Shown here one piece after another: positions 1 to 9,170 of a DNA stretch of 64,000 nt. Position 1 is the first letter of the stretch, and each line of letters starts with the position of its first letter. The notes under the pieces were generated by a model that was not told the origin of the DNA, ran no database searches, and saw only the letters and a program-made list of their open reading frames with translations. The DNA lies in contig JAFUYH010000039.1 in NCBI GenBank assembly GCA_017470605.1, positions 1 to 64,000 on the forward strand, read 5' to 3'. This stretch comes from Treponema sp. GTDB taxonomy: Bacteria; Spirochaetota; Spirochaetia; Treponematales; Treponemataceae. A program made the position numbers and the translations under genes.

Positions 1-151
1 CATTAAGAAGTTTTCGGACAGAAGCTTTTCTTTCCGTGCCGTCTTCTGCCTTTACAGTCACTTTTTTGCAGGAAGTAAGGGTGAAATTTGTAAACAGGAC
101 AAGTGATGCAAGGCTTACAAGAGTTATTTTTTTAGTTTTCAAATTTTTCAT
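1..151 (-). CDS. Lipoprotein, 5' part only (runs off the window)
   Basis: On the minus strand an ORF begins at 151 and is still open at base 1, giving 50 codons. It starts MKNLKTKKITLVSLASLVLF and continues to a lipobox-like LTSC with Cys at residue 28, so this is a secreted lipoprotein. A GAGGT ribosome-binding sequence lies just upstream, inside the end of the preceding gene. The start overlaps the 3' end of the 132-473 gene by 20 nt, so the two are probably translationally coupled. Too little of the mature protein is present to assign a family. Confidence 0.6.
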   Translation of the reverse strand, partial: MKNLKTKKITLVSLASLVLFTNFTLTSCKKVTVKAEDGTERKASVRKLLN

Positions 152-473
152 TTTTTACCTCTACTTTTTCTGGAATAATTGGATTTTTTACCCATTCGCC
201 TTCACTTAAGCCATATTCTTTTCCACAATCCTTACAATAATATGTTGGAGGATTATGAACGACATACTTCTTTTCACCCTGAGTAACGCCATCAAAAAAA
301 CTCCTGTTATAAAAAGACTCCACAGTATCGTTATTTTTTAATTCCGTATTTACACTTCCGCAGACACCACATTTTACAGCACAATGCCTTATCCTGTAAT
401 TCTTGATGAAATCGTACATCCAGAATACTGCAAGAATAAAAACAATGACAATTATTATTTTTATCCAGAACAT
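132..473 (-). CDS. Membrane-anchored zinc-ribbon protein, function unknown
   Basis: 113 residues. The first 22 or so are a hydrophobic segment that probably anchors the protein. The remainder carries two Cys pairs, KCGVCG and YCKDCG, about 45 residues apart, as in a zinc ribbon. A GGGAG Shine-Dalgarno precedes the ATG at 473. It lies directly upstream of, and overlaps, the lipoprotein gene leaving the window, so the two form an operon. I do not recognise a named family; the zinc-ribbon call rests on the Cys spacing only. Confidence 0.7.
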   Translation of the reverse strand: MFWIKIIIVIVFILAVFWMYDFIKNYRIRHCAVKCGVCGSVNTELKNNDTVESFYNRSFFDGVTQGEKKYVVHNPPTYYCKDCGKEYGLSEGEWVKNPIIPEKVEVKNEKFEN

Positions 474-664
474 GATTCTAAATACTCCCTTCTTAATATA
501 GTAATATATATATATTCTAGAAGCAAATGAAAAAATACATCAAGGCGTTTTACGCAAAAGCTTTCCTACCTGATATTGCTCCATTCATACTATTATATCA
601 TAATAGTCAAAAAAAATGATGCAGGATTCATTTTATTCCTATATAATATAGATAGGGTGGAATG

Positions 665-2572
665 ATGAAAAAATCAAAAAGATTTCGGCTAAATAATGGT
701 GCAAAACTGATACTGACAGGCACTTTTATTGCGTCAGTATTTTCAGGATGTTACAAGGCACCGGAAATGACTCTGGAAGAAATTGAAGCTGCAAGGGCTG
801 CGGGTTTTAGCGAAATGCTTGAAAAAACCGTAAGCCGCCCTAAAGGCAATGCCGAATTTGTTGCTGGAAAGGCTGGCGGCAGCTGGTATACCAGCATTGG
901 CGGAGACCCAAAAAGTTTTAACATGCTGATTGCAGAAACAGACAGCGAAACAAGCAGCGTAATTGCCCCCCTTACAGAATCTCTTGCAAGCTATGACATA
1001 AATGAGCGGAAGTGGAAGGCTCAGGCGGCAGATTTTAAAATCACAACTTTTGAAGAAAGCGGAAAACTGGATATTACCTACACCTTGCGAAACGATTTGT
1101 ACTGGGATTTTTATGATGACAAAGACGGAAGCCGTAGGGTAAAAATCACCAGCGATGACGTAATCTTCTGGTATAACGAAATCTGCGGTGATGAAGAATG
1201 TGGTTCATCTGCCTATAACGGTCAGTTTATGCAAAATCAGGCAGGAGAATGGGAACATATAGACATAGAAAAGATTGATGAGAGGAGCTTTACCTTTCAC
1301 TTTCCGAATCTTGTTGCAGAACCGGTTCTTGCAACAAACATGGATTTTGGCCCGGCCTTTATTTACCGCCCTGCAAAAGAAAAAGGCGGTGCAGATGGCG
1401 TAAAGAAAATTCTTACGGTTGCAACCGACCCCCGCGAACTTCCTTCCTGCGGGCCTTACTTTCTTACAGAATACACGCCGGGGCAGCGGCTCCTTTACAA
1501 AAGGAATCCCCATTACTGGGACAAAGACGCAAACGGCGAGAACCACTACTACCCGGAAGAACGAATTGCCCAAATTATAGGAAACAACAGCACTGCCTAC
1601 CTGCTTTTTACTCAGGGCAAACTGGAAGCCTATGGCCCCAGCCCCGAAGAGCTGGACGAGGTTGTAGAAAATGCCCGCAATGCCTTTGAAGCAGACGGCA
1701 CGCCCCTTGCCCATCAGTCTAAAAAAGGCTACACGGTCTTTAATTCAGACGGCGGCATGAACGCATCTTTCTGGTCTTTTAATCAGAATCCTAAGAATAA
1801 AGACCAGGCCTTTTACAAATGGTTTACAGACAAGCATTTCCGCCAGGCAATGAGCTGTCTTTTGAACCGGGAACGCATAATTCAGCAGACTTACCGCGGC
1901 CTTGGAGCTCCGAAACTCTCTTTTTTCCCGGAAGCAAACAAATATTATGACGAAAACATAAAACTGCAATACCTTTTTGACCACGAACACGCCCGCTCCC
2001 TGCTGGCTCTTTCCGGTTTTACAAAAGGTGAAGACGGATTTCTTTATGATTCAGACGGAATAAAAGTTTCTTTTGACCTTACAATTTCTGGCGGCAGTTC
2101 CCAGTATTCAGATATTGCGCAGATTATAACAGACGAATGTAAAAAAGAAGGAATTACGGTAACAGTCCGCCCTACAGATTTTCAGAAACTTGTTGAACAG
2201 CTTACCGCCACCTACGACTGGCAGTCAGTTCTCATAGGACTAGGCGGAGGTTCCATTTTCCCGACTCAGGGCAGCAATGTATGGGTAAGCGATGGAAACC
2301 TTCACCTCTGGTACCCGCTGCAGAAAAGCCCCGCAACTGAATGGGAAGCCAGAGTAGACGAACTTTACCACAAGGCTGCCTGCATCACAGAATATGAAAA
2401 GGCAAAGCCTTATTGGGATGAATATCAGCAGATTTTTCTGGAGCAGTGCCCCATCATCTACCTTACCCGCGGCAGAAGCTTTATGGCCCTGCAGAACCGC
2501 TGGTCTATGGATAATGTTTATTACGACAACATGAACGGCGCAACAACAGAATATATTTATCTTGCACAATAA
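665..2572 (+). CDS. oppA: Oligopeptide ABC transporter substrate-binding lipoprotein (OppA/DppA type)
   Basis: About 635 residues of the family 5 extracellular solute-binding proteins (SBP_bac_5), which deliver peptides to an inner-membrane ABC permease. The N-terminus is a basic, hydrophobic signal ending in a FSGC lipobox, so the protein is lipid-anchored. Family features include the TITFEESGKLDITYTLR-type early strand, the 'DVIFWYNEI' segment and a GPYFLTEYTPGQRLLYKRNP stretch. Two ATGs occur at 662 and 665; the GGGTGG Shine-Dalgarno ends one base before the first, so 665 is the better start. It heads an operon with two permeases and two ATPases. Peptides are inferred as substrate from the family; nickel or other oligomers are possible. 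Confidence 0.88.
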   Translation: MKKSKRFRLNNGAKLILTGTFIASVFSGCYKAPEMTLEEIEAARAAGFSEMLEKTVSRPKGNAEFVAGKAGGSWYTSIGGDPKSFNMLIAETDSETSSVIAPLTESLASYDINERKWKAQAADFKITTFEESGKLDITYTLRNDLYWDFYDDKDGSRRVKITSDDVIFWYNEICGDEECGSSAYNGQFMQNQAGEWEHIDIEKIDERSFTFHFPNLVAEPVLATNMDFGPAFIYRPAKEKGGADGVKKILTVATDPRELPSCGPYFLTEYTPGQRLLYKRNPHYWDKDANGENHYYPEERIAQIIGNNSTAYLLFTQGKLEAYGPSPEELDEVVENARNAFEADGTPLAHQSKKGYTVFNSDGGMNASFWSFNQNPKNKDQAFYKWFTDKHFRQAMSCLLNRERIIQQTYRGLGAPKLSFFPEANKYYDENIKLQYLFDHEHARSLLALSGFTKGEDGFLYDSDGIKVSFDLTISGGSSQYSDIAQIITDECKKEGITVTVRPTDFQKLVEQLTATYDWQSVLIGLGGGSIFPTQGSNVWVSDGNLHLWYPLQKSPATEWEARVDELYHKAACITEYEKAKPYWDEYQQIFLEQCPIIYLTRGRSFMALQNRWSMDNVYYDNMNGATTEYIYLAQ

Positions 2573-2600
2573 TCACATTTATATATGGAAGGAAAATTAC

Positions 2601-3707
2601 ATGGCAATTAATCTGGCAAACCCCTGGCGAACCTTCAGAAAAAAGGCTCCTCTTACCTCCTTTATAACAGGCAGGCTTATAACCATGGCGGTAATTCTTT
2701 TTGTTCTAGGCTGGGCTCTTTTTGCCCTGATGGAACTTGCCCCCGGTGATATTGTAGACCAGATGGTTCAGCAGCAGCTTATGAGCCAGACAGATAATGC
2801 CCCTTCCAGCAATACAGGAAGCGGTGGCGCTGTAACAGGCGGAACTGCAGGAAAAGATTCCGTTTACAGTGAAGAACAGCTTGCCCGCCTGCGTGCAGAA
2901 ATGGGATTAGACAAGCCTTTCACAATTCAGTATTTCAAATGGCTGAACAGGGTTATAGTTCATCATGATTTGGGAGTTTCCTTAATTTCAAAGGCTCCTG
3001 TAAGTTTTCTGATAAAAAGCCGGATAGTAAACTCTCTGGTTCTAAATCTGATTTCACTTGTTTTCATCACAATTTTTTCTTTTCTTCTGGGAGTTTATTT
3101 TTCAAGCAAGGCCGGCACAAGACTGGATGTTGGCGCCACTTTTTTTGCACTGTTTTTTCATGCCTTTCCGGGAATCCTGCTTTTAATTCTGCTCCAGCTT
3201 TTTGCCTCGGTAACAAAACTTTTTCCGGTTACTGCCTATCCCGACTTTCCAATTTCTGAATCGCCTGTAAAATTCACCTTCAGTTATATGTATCACGTTT
3301 TTCTTCCTCTGCTTGCTTCTTTTTTGGGCGGAATCGGAGGCACCATGCGCATGATTCGTTCCACCATGCTGGATCAGATGGGAATGCCTTACATCATGGC
3401 TCTGCGCTCCCGGGGAATAAGTGAACGCCGCATTTACCTGAACCATGCCTTCCGCAATACTCTGAACCCCTATATAACAGGCAGCGCGAACCTGCTGGCC
3501 AGCCTTTTTTCCGGCTCCCTTGTTCTGGAAATCATCTTTGCCTACCCCGGAATTGGCCGCCTTATGTACGACGCAGTAATGCAGCAGGATGTAAACCTTG
3601 TACTTGCCAACAATATGTTTATTTCTGCTCTGGTTCTGGCCGGCATGACTATCTCTGATATTCTGCTTGCCCTTGTAGACCCGAGAATCCGCTACGGTTC
3701 CAACTAG
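2601..3707 (+). CDS. oppB: Peptide ABC transporter permease (OppB/DppB type)
   Basis: 368 residues with several hydrophobic helices and the binding-protein-dependent transport permease domain in the C-terminal half. The EAA-type cytoplasmic loop is visible as YIMALRSRGISERRIYLNHA, the contact site for the ATPase. The usual OppB N-terminal motif is present as APGDIVD. The ATG at 2601 is preceded by GGAAGGAAAA; an in-frame upstream start at 2562 lies inside oppA and lacks a ribosome site. A Ser/Gly/Thr-rich periplasmic insert near residues 70-90 is longer than in typical OppB. It partners the OppC domain of the next gene. Confidence 0.88.
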   Translation: MAINLANPWRTFRKKAPLTSFITGRLITMAVILFVLGWALFALMELAPGDIVDQMVQQQLMSQTDNAPSSNTGSGGAVTGGTAGKDSVYSEEQLARLRAEMGLDKPFTIQYFKWLNRVIVHHDLGVSLISKAPVSFLIKSRIVNSLVLNLISLVFITIFSFLLGVYFSSKAGTRLDVGATFFALFFHAFPGILLLILLQLFASVTKLFPVTAYPDFPISESPVKFTFSYMYHVFLPLLASFLGGIGGTMRMIRSTMLDQMGMPYIMALRSRGISERRIYLNHAFRNTLNPYITGSANLLASLFSGSLVLEIIFAYPGIGRLMYDAVMQQDVNLVLANNMFISALVLAGMTISDILLALVDPRIRYGSN

Positions 3708-3736
3708 AAAACTAGATTTTATCATGAGGATTTAAG

Positions 3737-5770
3737 ATGAAAAGATTTTTTGAATACATAAAAACCCGCCCTCTGGCCATAATCTCACTGATTCTGATTG
3801 CTCTTCTTTATTTATTCATGATTTTTGCGGAATTTGTTGCCCCTTATCCCCCAGATAAAATTTTTGAAGAAGACACCTTTCATCCTGCAAATATTGAACT
3901 TTCATCAAAAGGTCTGGTTGTCCGCGAATACAGAGTGCTTTCACCAATCACATGGCGATATGCAAAAGTAAAAGGACTGACTCACAATCTTTCTTTTTTC
4001 GCAAAGGGAGAACCTTACCGCCTTATGGGCTTTATTCCCTGCAGCCGCCATCTTTTTGCAAGCCGTCCAGACCCCCAGACCGGCGAAACTTACCCTGTCT
4101 TCCTTTTTGGTGCTGATAATCTGGGGCGCGACCTTTTCAGCCGCATGGTTTACGGCAGCCGCATTTCCCTTACCATAGGTTTTGTGGCAAGCGCAATTTC
4201 TCTTATACTAGCCATGCTTCTTGGCGGGCTGGCCGGTTATTACGGAGGTGCCGCAGACTGGACGGTCATGCGCCTGAGCGAGTTTTTCATGCTGGTTCCG
4301 GGGCTTTACCTCATCCTGTTTTTGCGCTCTCTGCTGAACACAAAAATGGACAGCGGCACTTCCTACATGATTATCACGCTCATTCTTTCTCTTGTGGGCT
4401 GGCCGGGAAGTGCCCGCACACTGCGCGGTATGATTCACGCAATAAAAAGAGAAGAATTCGTGCAGGACGCGGCACTTGAAGGAGTGCCTTCCCTTGTCAT
4501 CATCTTCTCTCACATTATTCCCCAGATTGCAAGCCTTCTGATTGTAAGCACGACCCTTGCCGTACCGGGCTTTATCATGAGCGAAACAACCCTTTCTTAC
4601 CTGGGGCTTGGAATTGCAGACCCGGCTGTAAGCTGGGGCTCTCTCATCAACCGTGACATTTCTACCCTCTCAAACCTCAAGCACTTTCCTTGGCTTCTCA
4701 CTCCAGTCTGGCTGCTCCTTGCAGTAACTCTGGCATTTAACTTTTTGGGAGACGCCCTGCGAGATTATTTTGACCCTTATCACACAATTTTCCCGACATG
4801 GAAAAAAAGAAAGATTGAAAAAATGATTATCGAATCAAGTTCGATAATGACAGAAGCCTCACACCCCGGACAGGCTGCTAGAGATACAGAAATGCCGCCC
4901 CCACAGGATGCCAGCACTCCATCGCATTTTCTGCAAGTCCAAAATCTTTCAGTCTACTTTGCAATGCTGCAGGGCAAAAAGCAGGTAAACGTGCACAGCG
5001 TAAAAGACGTATCCTTTACAATGGAACGCGGAGAAATTCTTGGCATTGTAGGAGAAAGCGGAAGCGGGAAAACCGTTACCACAACCGCAATTCCAGGCCT
5101 CCTTCCGCCAAATGCCTTTGTTTACGGGAAAATTTACCTGAACGGCACGGAACTTTCCGGTCTGACACAAAAAGAATTGCGTTTCCAGAGGGGAAGAAAA
5201 ATCGGTCTGATTCTGCAGGAACCGGGACGCTCTTTTGACCCCCTGCAGAATATGGCAAGCGTCTTTTTAGAAACCTTCAGAAATTCAGAAGCTGAAATCA
5301 CAAAAGAAGAAGCAAAAGAAAAAGCCATAAAACTTCTGGAAGAAGTAGGACTCCCAGACCCGGAAAATCGTCTTAAAAACTACCCGCACCAGTTCAGCGG
5401 CGGTCAGCTGCAGAGAATCGGCATTGCCCTTGCCCTTGCCCAGGGCTGTGAACTTTTAATTGCCGATGAACCTACCACTGCTCTGGACGTAACAATCCAG
5501 GCTCAGATAGTATCCCTGCTTGCAGACCTGCGCCGCACGCGGGGGCTTTCCATCATCTTTATCAGTCACAATATAGATTTAGTGGCAGACCTTTGCGATA
5601 ACATTCTTGTAATGCATAATGGGCAGATTGTAGAAAGCGGCACTTCCCGCCAGATTATAGAAAATCCTCAGGATGAATACACAAAAACTCTGCTTGCAGC
5701 CAGACCTCGTTTTGGCACCCACTACACAGACACAAAAGAAAACATGGGGGCAACAAATGGAAGAAATTAA
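3737..5770 (+). CDS. Fused peptide ABC transporter permease (OppC) and ATPase (OppD)
   Basis: 677 residues in one continuous frame. Residues 1 to about 350 are an OppC/DppC permease: N-terminal helix, GADNLGRDLFSR motif, and an EAA loop around 238-260. A linker of about 45 residues rich in Pro, Ser and Thr follows. Residues 398-677 are an ATPase with Walker A GESGSGKT (439-446), Q494, signature FSGGQ (553-557) and Walker B LLIADEP (573-579). The Cys-containing C-terminal oligopeptide-transporter extension normal for OppD is missing. GAGG precedes the ATG. An internal ATG at 4847 has no ribosome site, so the fusion looks real. Similar permease/ATP-binding fusions are known in the family. Confidence 0.85.
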   Translation: MKRFFEYIKTRPLAIISLILIALLYLFMIFAEFVAPYPPDKIFEEDTFHPANIELSSKGLVVREYRVLSPITWRYAKVKGLTHNLSFFAKGEPYRLMGFIPCSRHLFASRPDPQTGETYPVFLFGADNLGRDLFSRMVYGSRISLTIGFVASAISLILAMLLGGLAGYYGGAADWTVMRLSEFFMLVPGLYLILFLRSLLNTKMDSGTSYMIITLILSLVGWPGSARTLRGMIHAIKREEFVQDAALEGVPSLVIIFSHIIPQIASLLIVSTTLAVPGFIMSETTLSYLGLGIADPAVSWGSLINRDISTLSNLKHFPWLLTPVWLLLAVTLAFNFLGDALRDYFDPYHTIFPTWKKRKIEKMIIESSSIMTEASHPGQAARDTEMPPPQDASTPSHFLQVQNLSVYFAMLQGKKQVNVHSVKDVSFTMERGEILGIVGESGSGKTVTTTAIPGLLPPNAFVYGKIYLNGTELSGLTQKELRFQRGRKIGLILQEPGRSFDPLQNMASVFLETFRNSEAEITKEEAKEKAIKLLEEVGLPDPENRLKNYPHQFSGGQLQRIGIALALAQGCELLIADEPTTALDVTIQAQIVSLLADLRRTRGLSIIFISHNIDLVADLCDNILVMHNGQIVESGTSRQIIENPQDEYTKTLLAARPRFGTHYTDTKENMGATNGRN

Positions 5771-6746
5771 TTCAAGAAATACAGATTATATCCTCAGGGC
5801 AGATAATCTTTCCAAGCAGTTTGCTCTGGACGCAGGCTTTTTTGCAAAAACAGAAAACCGGGTATTTGCAGTAAATGAAGTTTCCTTTGGAATTGAAAGA
5901 GGAAAAACCTACGGCCTTGTTGGCGAAAGCGGCTGCGGGAAAACAACCACAGCAAGAATGCTTGTGCGCATGTACAAGGCAGACGGAGGAAAGATTTTTT
6001 ACAAGGAAAATCCAGCTTCTACAGAGCAGGAAATTCAGCTATTTAATAGGAAAGAATTACGCGCCTACCGCGAAAAAATTAAATATGTTTTTCAGGATCC
6101 GGCCCGCTCCCTGAACCCCAGAAAAACCATTTATGACGTACTTACTGCAAGTTACCGATATTCTTCACTCTGGCAGGGAAAAGACGAAGCCCGTGCAAGA
6201 GCCGCAAAACTGATGCAGGAAGTGGGGCTTTCTCCAGATGATTTAGAACGCCGGCCTTCTGAATTTTCCGGAGGCCAGCGCCAGCGCATTTCAATTGCAC
6301 GTGCCCTCATAATGAATCCCCAGCTTGTTTTTTGTGATGAAGTTGTAAGTGCACTGGACGTTTCTGTTCAAAGCCAGATTCTAAAACTTCTGCTGGAAAT
6401 AAGGCAAAAGCGCGGAATCTCCTACCTTTTTATTGCCCATGACCTGCGGGTTTCCTGCTGGTTCTGCGACACAATCGGTGTAATGTACCGCGGAATGCTG
6501 GTAGAAGAGGCTCCCGCCGCAGACCTTTACAACAAAGCCCGCCACCCCTACACACAGATGCTTTTTGCAGACAGCAGTTTTAACGGAATAAAGCAGAAAG
6601 GCGAAGTAAAAAGCGTCCTTGAATCTTTACACGCCTGCCCTTTTGCCCACCGCTGCCCAAAAGCAACAGACCTTTGTCGTCAGCAGATTCCAGAATGGAA
6701 GGAATGTGGAGATGGGCACAAGGTGCGCTGCCATTTCCCGGATTAA
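5757..6746 (+). CDS. oppF: Peptide ABC transporter ATPase (OppF type)
   Basis: 329 residues. ABC ATPase with Walker A GESGCGKT, signature FSGGQRQR and Walker B LVFCDEV, followed by the C-terminal oligopeptide-transporter domain with its Cys cluster (HACPFAHRCP ... LCRQ ... VRCHFPD). The start at ATG 5757 is supported by GGGGG six bases upstream and overlaps the end of the permease-ATPase fusion by 14 nt, so translation is probably coupled. It should pair with the fused ATPase domain as a heterodimer. It is the last gene of the operon and is followed by a terminator hairpin. Confidence 0.88.
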   Translation: MEEINSRNTDYILRADNLSKQFALDAGFFAKTENRVFAVNEVSFGIERGKTYGLVGESGCGKTTTARMLVRMYKADGGKIFYKENPASTEQEIQLFNRKELRAYREKIKYVFQDPARSLNPRKTIYDVLTASYRYSSLWQGKDEARARAAKLMQEVGLSPDDLERRPSEFSGGQRQRISIARALIMNPQLVFCDEVVSALDVSVQSQILKLLLEIRQKRGISYLFIAHDLRVSCWFCDTIGVMYRGMLVEEAPAADLYNKARHPYTQMLFADSSFNGIKQKGEVKSVLESLHACPFAHRCPKATDLCRQQIPEWKECGDGHKVRCHFPD

Positions 6747-6768
6747 TCCAAAATAACACTTTAAAAAC

Positions 6769-6801
6769 AAAAAGGCTGCCCTTTCGGACAGCCTTTTTTA
6801 A
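6769..6801 (+). terminator. Rho-independent terminator of the opp operon
   Basis: AAAGGCTG-CC / GG-CAGCCTTT hairpin with a short loop, followed by a T run. It sits 20 bases after the oppF stop. Confidence 0.8.
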
Positions 6802-6855
6802 CAGTTTACCAATTATAGGCAAAATCACAGATTTTGCTCGAGCCATTCTTTCGAT

Positions 6856-6895
6856 GAACCTAAAACAATGCTTGCGCATTGTTTTTTAACGGTTC
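6856..6895 (+). repeat. Structured hairpin repeat, family 'A(n)/T(n+2)', copy 1
   Basis: Outer stem GAACC/GGTTC, then T-AAAA-CAATGC, loop TTGC, GCATTG-TTTTTT-A, then a 2-nt AC bulge before the outer stem closes. TCGA on both sides extends the pairing beyond a T-T mismatch. The same architecture recurs at 8080-8119 (other strand) and within the 43570-43834 tandem array, with compensating changes in both stems. It could act as a second terminator for opp transcripts, since its T run reads on the plus strand. Confidence 0.7.
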
Positions 6896-6907
6896 TTCGA
6901 TTTTAGT

Positions 6908-8029
6908 CTACCATTTCTTTTCAATCTGGTCACAGATGTTCAATTCTTCTTCATCCATAGCAAAGAACTTAGCCTTCTCCATGTTAGGAACAACGTTTAC
7001 TGAATCTCCAAGGCGGAATTCAGCATTTGCTGTTGTCTTAGCGATGATTGACTGTCCCTTGTTAGAAACGAGGTACAAGTGTGTTTCAGCACCAAGTGGT
7101 TCCTTGTTAGTAATCTTCATCTGCATATCATCTTTTGCAGCCGGCTTGTCAACGTAAGTAAGGTCTTCTGGACGAATACCGAAAGATACTTCCTTGTTAA
7201 CATAGTCTTTAAGATATTTAGCCTGTTCGTCTGTAGGGTTGATTTCGAAAGAACCTTCATCACAAACAATCTTTCCGTTCTTTTCAAGAACCTTTACAGT
7301 CAGGAAGTTCATTGGAGGAGTTCCAATGAAGCCTGCTACGAACTTGTTGATTGGGTTGTTGTAGAGGTAAAGTGGAGCACCAATCTGCTGGATAACACCG
7401 TCTTTCATTACAACGATTTTTGTACCAAGAGTCATAGCTTCAATCTGGTCATGAGTTACGTAAATCATTGTAGCCTGCAATCTGTTATGCAAAGAAGCAA
7501 GTTCAGAACGCATTGTTACACGAAGCTTAGCATCCAAGTTAGAAAGAGGTTCATCGAACAAGAATACCTTAGGGTTACGAACGATAGCACGACCTACGGC
7601 AACACGCTGTCTCTGTCCACCAGAAAGAGCCTTTGGCTTTCTGTCAAGGTACTGTGTAAGGTCAAGCTGTTTAGCAGCATCACGAACACGGCGGTCAATT
7701 TCAGCCTTGTCCATCTTACGAATCTTCAATCCAAATGCCATGTTATCATAAACAGTCATGTGTGGATAAAGAGCGTAGTTCTGGAATACCATGGCGATAT
7801 CACGATCCTTTGGAGGAACGTCGTTCATTTCGATACCGTCGATGAAGAGCTTTCCTTCAGAAATGTCTTCAAGACCAGCAATCATACGGAGAGTTGTTGA
7901 CTTTCCGCATCCAGAAGGACCTACGAATACGCAGAATTCCTTGTCTTCAATTGTGATATTGGAATTTGTTACGGCGCGAACTCCACCGTCATAGATTTTA
8001 CCAATACCCTTAAGTTCTACCTTTGCCAT
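6908..8029 (-). CDS. ugpC: Multi-sugar ABC transporter ATPase (MsmX/UgpC/MalK type)
   Basis: 373 residues: ABC domain with Walker A GPSGCGKS, signature LSGGQRQR and Walker [13 protein letters not shown], then the C-terminal OB-fold regulatory region (TOBE) typical of MalK-like ATPases, including FGIRPEDL. An AGGAGG ribosome site precedes the ATG. It stands alone, with no permease beside it. Gram-positive MsmX is such a shared ATPase serving several sugar importers. The only sugar permeases in the window, 11312-13470, have no ATPase of their own, so this protein is the natural energiser for galacto-oligosaccharide import. That pairing is inference. Confidence 0.88.
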   Translation of the reverse strand: MAKVELKGIGKIYDGGVRAVTNSNITIEDKEFCVFVGPSGCGKSTTLRMIAGLEDISEGKLFIDGIEMNDVPPKDRDIAMVFQNYALYPHMTVYDNMAFGLKIRKMDKAEIDRRVRDAAKQLDLTQYLDRKPKALSGGQRQRVAVGRAIVRNPKVFLFDEPLSNLDAKLRVTMRSELASLHNRLQATMIYVTHDQIEAMTLGTKIVVMKDGVIQQIGAPLYLYNNPINKFVAGFIGTPPMNFLTVKVLEKNGKIVCDEGSFEINPTDEQAKYLKDYVNKEVSFGIRPEDLTYVDKPAAKDDMQMKITNKEPLGAETHLYLVSNKGQSIIAKTTANAEFRLGDSVNVVPNMEKAKFFAMDEEELNICDQIEKKW

Positions 8030-8079
8030 TTTTTTGGCCTCCTGAGTTAGTTCAGCTGTGCTGAACTGTGATTAATAGC

Positions 8080-8119
8080 AAGCCGTTAAAAAAAATTGCG
8101 AAAGCAATTTTTTAGGCTT
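8080..8119 (-). repeat. Structured hairpin repeat, family 'A(n)/T(n+2)', copy 2 (terminator-like)
   Basis: Read on the minus strand: AAGCC, T, A6, TTGC, loop TTTC, GCAA, T8, A, AC bulge, GGCTT. It lies between the DUF554 gene and the sugar ATPase gene, and its T8 run is in the right orientation to end DUF554 transcription. A second small hairpin, TTCAG/CTGAA, is at 8051-8065. Confidence 0.7.
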
Positions 8120-8214
8120 ACCACCCACTCTGGGTTATATTATTAAATCTATTATATCACATATAAGGCAGAAAGCAACAGAGAAATTTCTTAAAAGTGT
8201 GTTTTTTTCGGCTT

Positions 8215-8925
8215 TTAGCCAAAGAGCTTCATTACAAGAGGAACAAGCAGTACAAATAAGATTTCAAATACCAGAGCCGGCAGAAAGTTCGCAGTCTTTA
8301 TTTTTTTCAGCCCCAGCAGGTTTATCGCAATCATAATGATTAAGGCTCCGCCGCAGGCAGAAACTTCCTGAATCAACAGGTCAGAAACATAAGGCTGCAG
8401 AAATTCCGAAAGAAGTGTAAGAGAGCCCTGATAAATCAGAATTGCAATTACAGAAAAAACAGTTCCGATTCCCATAGCGGCAGTAAAACTGATTGCCATA
8501 AAACCGTCTAGAATTGATTTTGTAAAGATTGTCGTGTAGTTGTGGTTTACGCCCGCTTCAAAAGAGCCGACAATGGACATGGCACCTACACAAAAAAGTA
8601 CGGAAGAATTCAAAAAGGCATAGGCAAAGTTTGAGGAGCCGGAATTCTCGCCTTTTTTTGTAAGTTTTTCAAGCTTTCCGCCAAGCTTTAAGATTGCGCC
8701 GTCTATATCAAGAGCATATCCAACAATGGCACCAAGAATTAAAGAAAGAGCCAGATAAACAATGTTGTTGTATTTAAAGGCCATCTGCATACCCAGAACC
8801 AGGGTAATTACTCCGCAGGCAGTCTGAATCATATCAGAAAGCTCTTCCGTAAACTTTTTAGCAAACAAAAGTCCGATTATAGACCCCAGAATTACCGCTC
8901 CGCAATTTACAAATACTGCTAACAT
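8215..8925 (-). CDS. DUF554 family membrane protein (YdfK/YqgA-like)
   Basis: 236 residues, strongly hydrophobic with about seven predicted membrane segments. The start MLAVFVNCGAVILGSIIGLL and the later GAMSIVGSFEAG, KSILDGFMAISF and SACGGALIIMIAINLL stretches match the DUF554 family of inner-membrane proteins, whose function is not established. GGAG precedes the ATG. It is a single-gene unit between tRNA-Leu and the sugar ATPase, with a CCCCGG hairpin directly upstream of the ribosome site and a terminator-like hairpin downstream. Confidence 0.85.
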   Translation of the reverse strand: MLAVFVNCGAVILGSIIGLLFAKKFTEELSDMIQTACGVITLVLGMQMAFKYNNIVYLALSLILGAIVGYALDIDGAILKLGGKLEKLTKKGENSGSSNFAYAFLNSSVLFCVGAMSIVGSFEAGVNHNYTTIFTKSILDGFMAISFTAAMGIGTVFSVIAILIYQGSLTLLSEFLQPYVSDLLIQEVSACGGALIIMIAINLLGLKKIKTANFLPALVFEILFVLLVPLVMKLFG

Positions 8926-8941
8926 TTTTTACTCCATACGA

Positions 8942-8960
8942 TTCCCCGGTTCAGCCGGGA
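8942..8960 (-). repeat. CCCCGG small palindrome upstream of the DUF554 start
   Basis: TTCCCCGG-TTCA-GCCGGGAA followed by ATGACG, an imperfect palindrome 17 nt before a start codon. A close relative, CCCCGG-TCAAAG-CCGGGG followed by ATGA, is at 43524-43541, in the same place relative to the ilvD start. Confidence 0.55.
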
Positions 8961-8967
8961 AATGACG

Positions 8968-9000
8968 AAAAAAAAAAAGGGCTTCCTGCAAGGAAGCCCT
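8968..9000 (-). terminator. Terminator of tRNA-Leu
   Basis: AAGGGCTTCC-TGCA-GGAAGCCCTT perfect stem beginning two bases after the tRNA 3' end. On the minus strand it is followed by a run of ten Ts. Confidence 0.85.
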
Positions 9001-9002
9001 TA

Positions 9003-9084
<82 letters not shown>

Positions 9085-9098
9085 GGAATGTGATATTG

Positions 9099-9127
9099 AA
9101 TATATCAAAAACACAATTCTATGTCAA
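9099..9127 (-). promoter_or_regulatory. Sigma-70-type promoter of tRNA-Leu
   Basis: On the minus strand: TTGACA (9122-9127), 17-bp spacer, TATATT (9099-9104). It is placed about 15 bp before the tRNA 5' end. Confidence 0.75.
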
Positions 9128-9170
9128 TAAGACAAACGGAAAATTTTACAAAATGTTTGTAATTTAATTA

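Noticed and set aside
642-647. TATAAT at 642-647 as the oppA -10 box
   Set aside because: Transcription would begin inside the Shine-Dalgarno that the gene clearly uses, and no -35 box is at the right distance. A weak TTGCTC-17-CATAAT pair (576-604) is another option, but too poor to list.
1205-1714. 169-codon minus-strand frame inside oppA
   Set aside because: Antisense to a clear binding-protein gene, with no ribosome site and no family features.
4847-5770. Separate OppD protein starting at the internal ATG 4847
   Set aside because: No ribosome-binding sequence precedes it and the frame from the permease is uninterrupted.
7079-7900. 273-codon open frame on the plus strand across the sugar ATPase gene
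   Set aside because: It is antisense to a strongly conserved ABC ATPase and its translation has no recognisable domain; it is a shadow frame.
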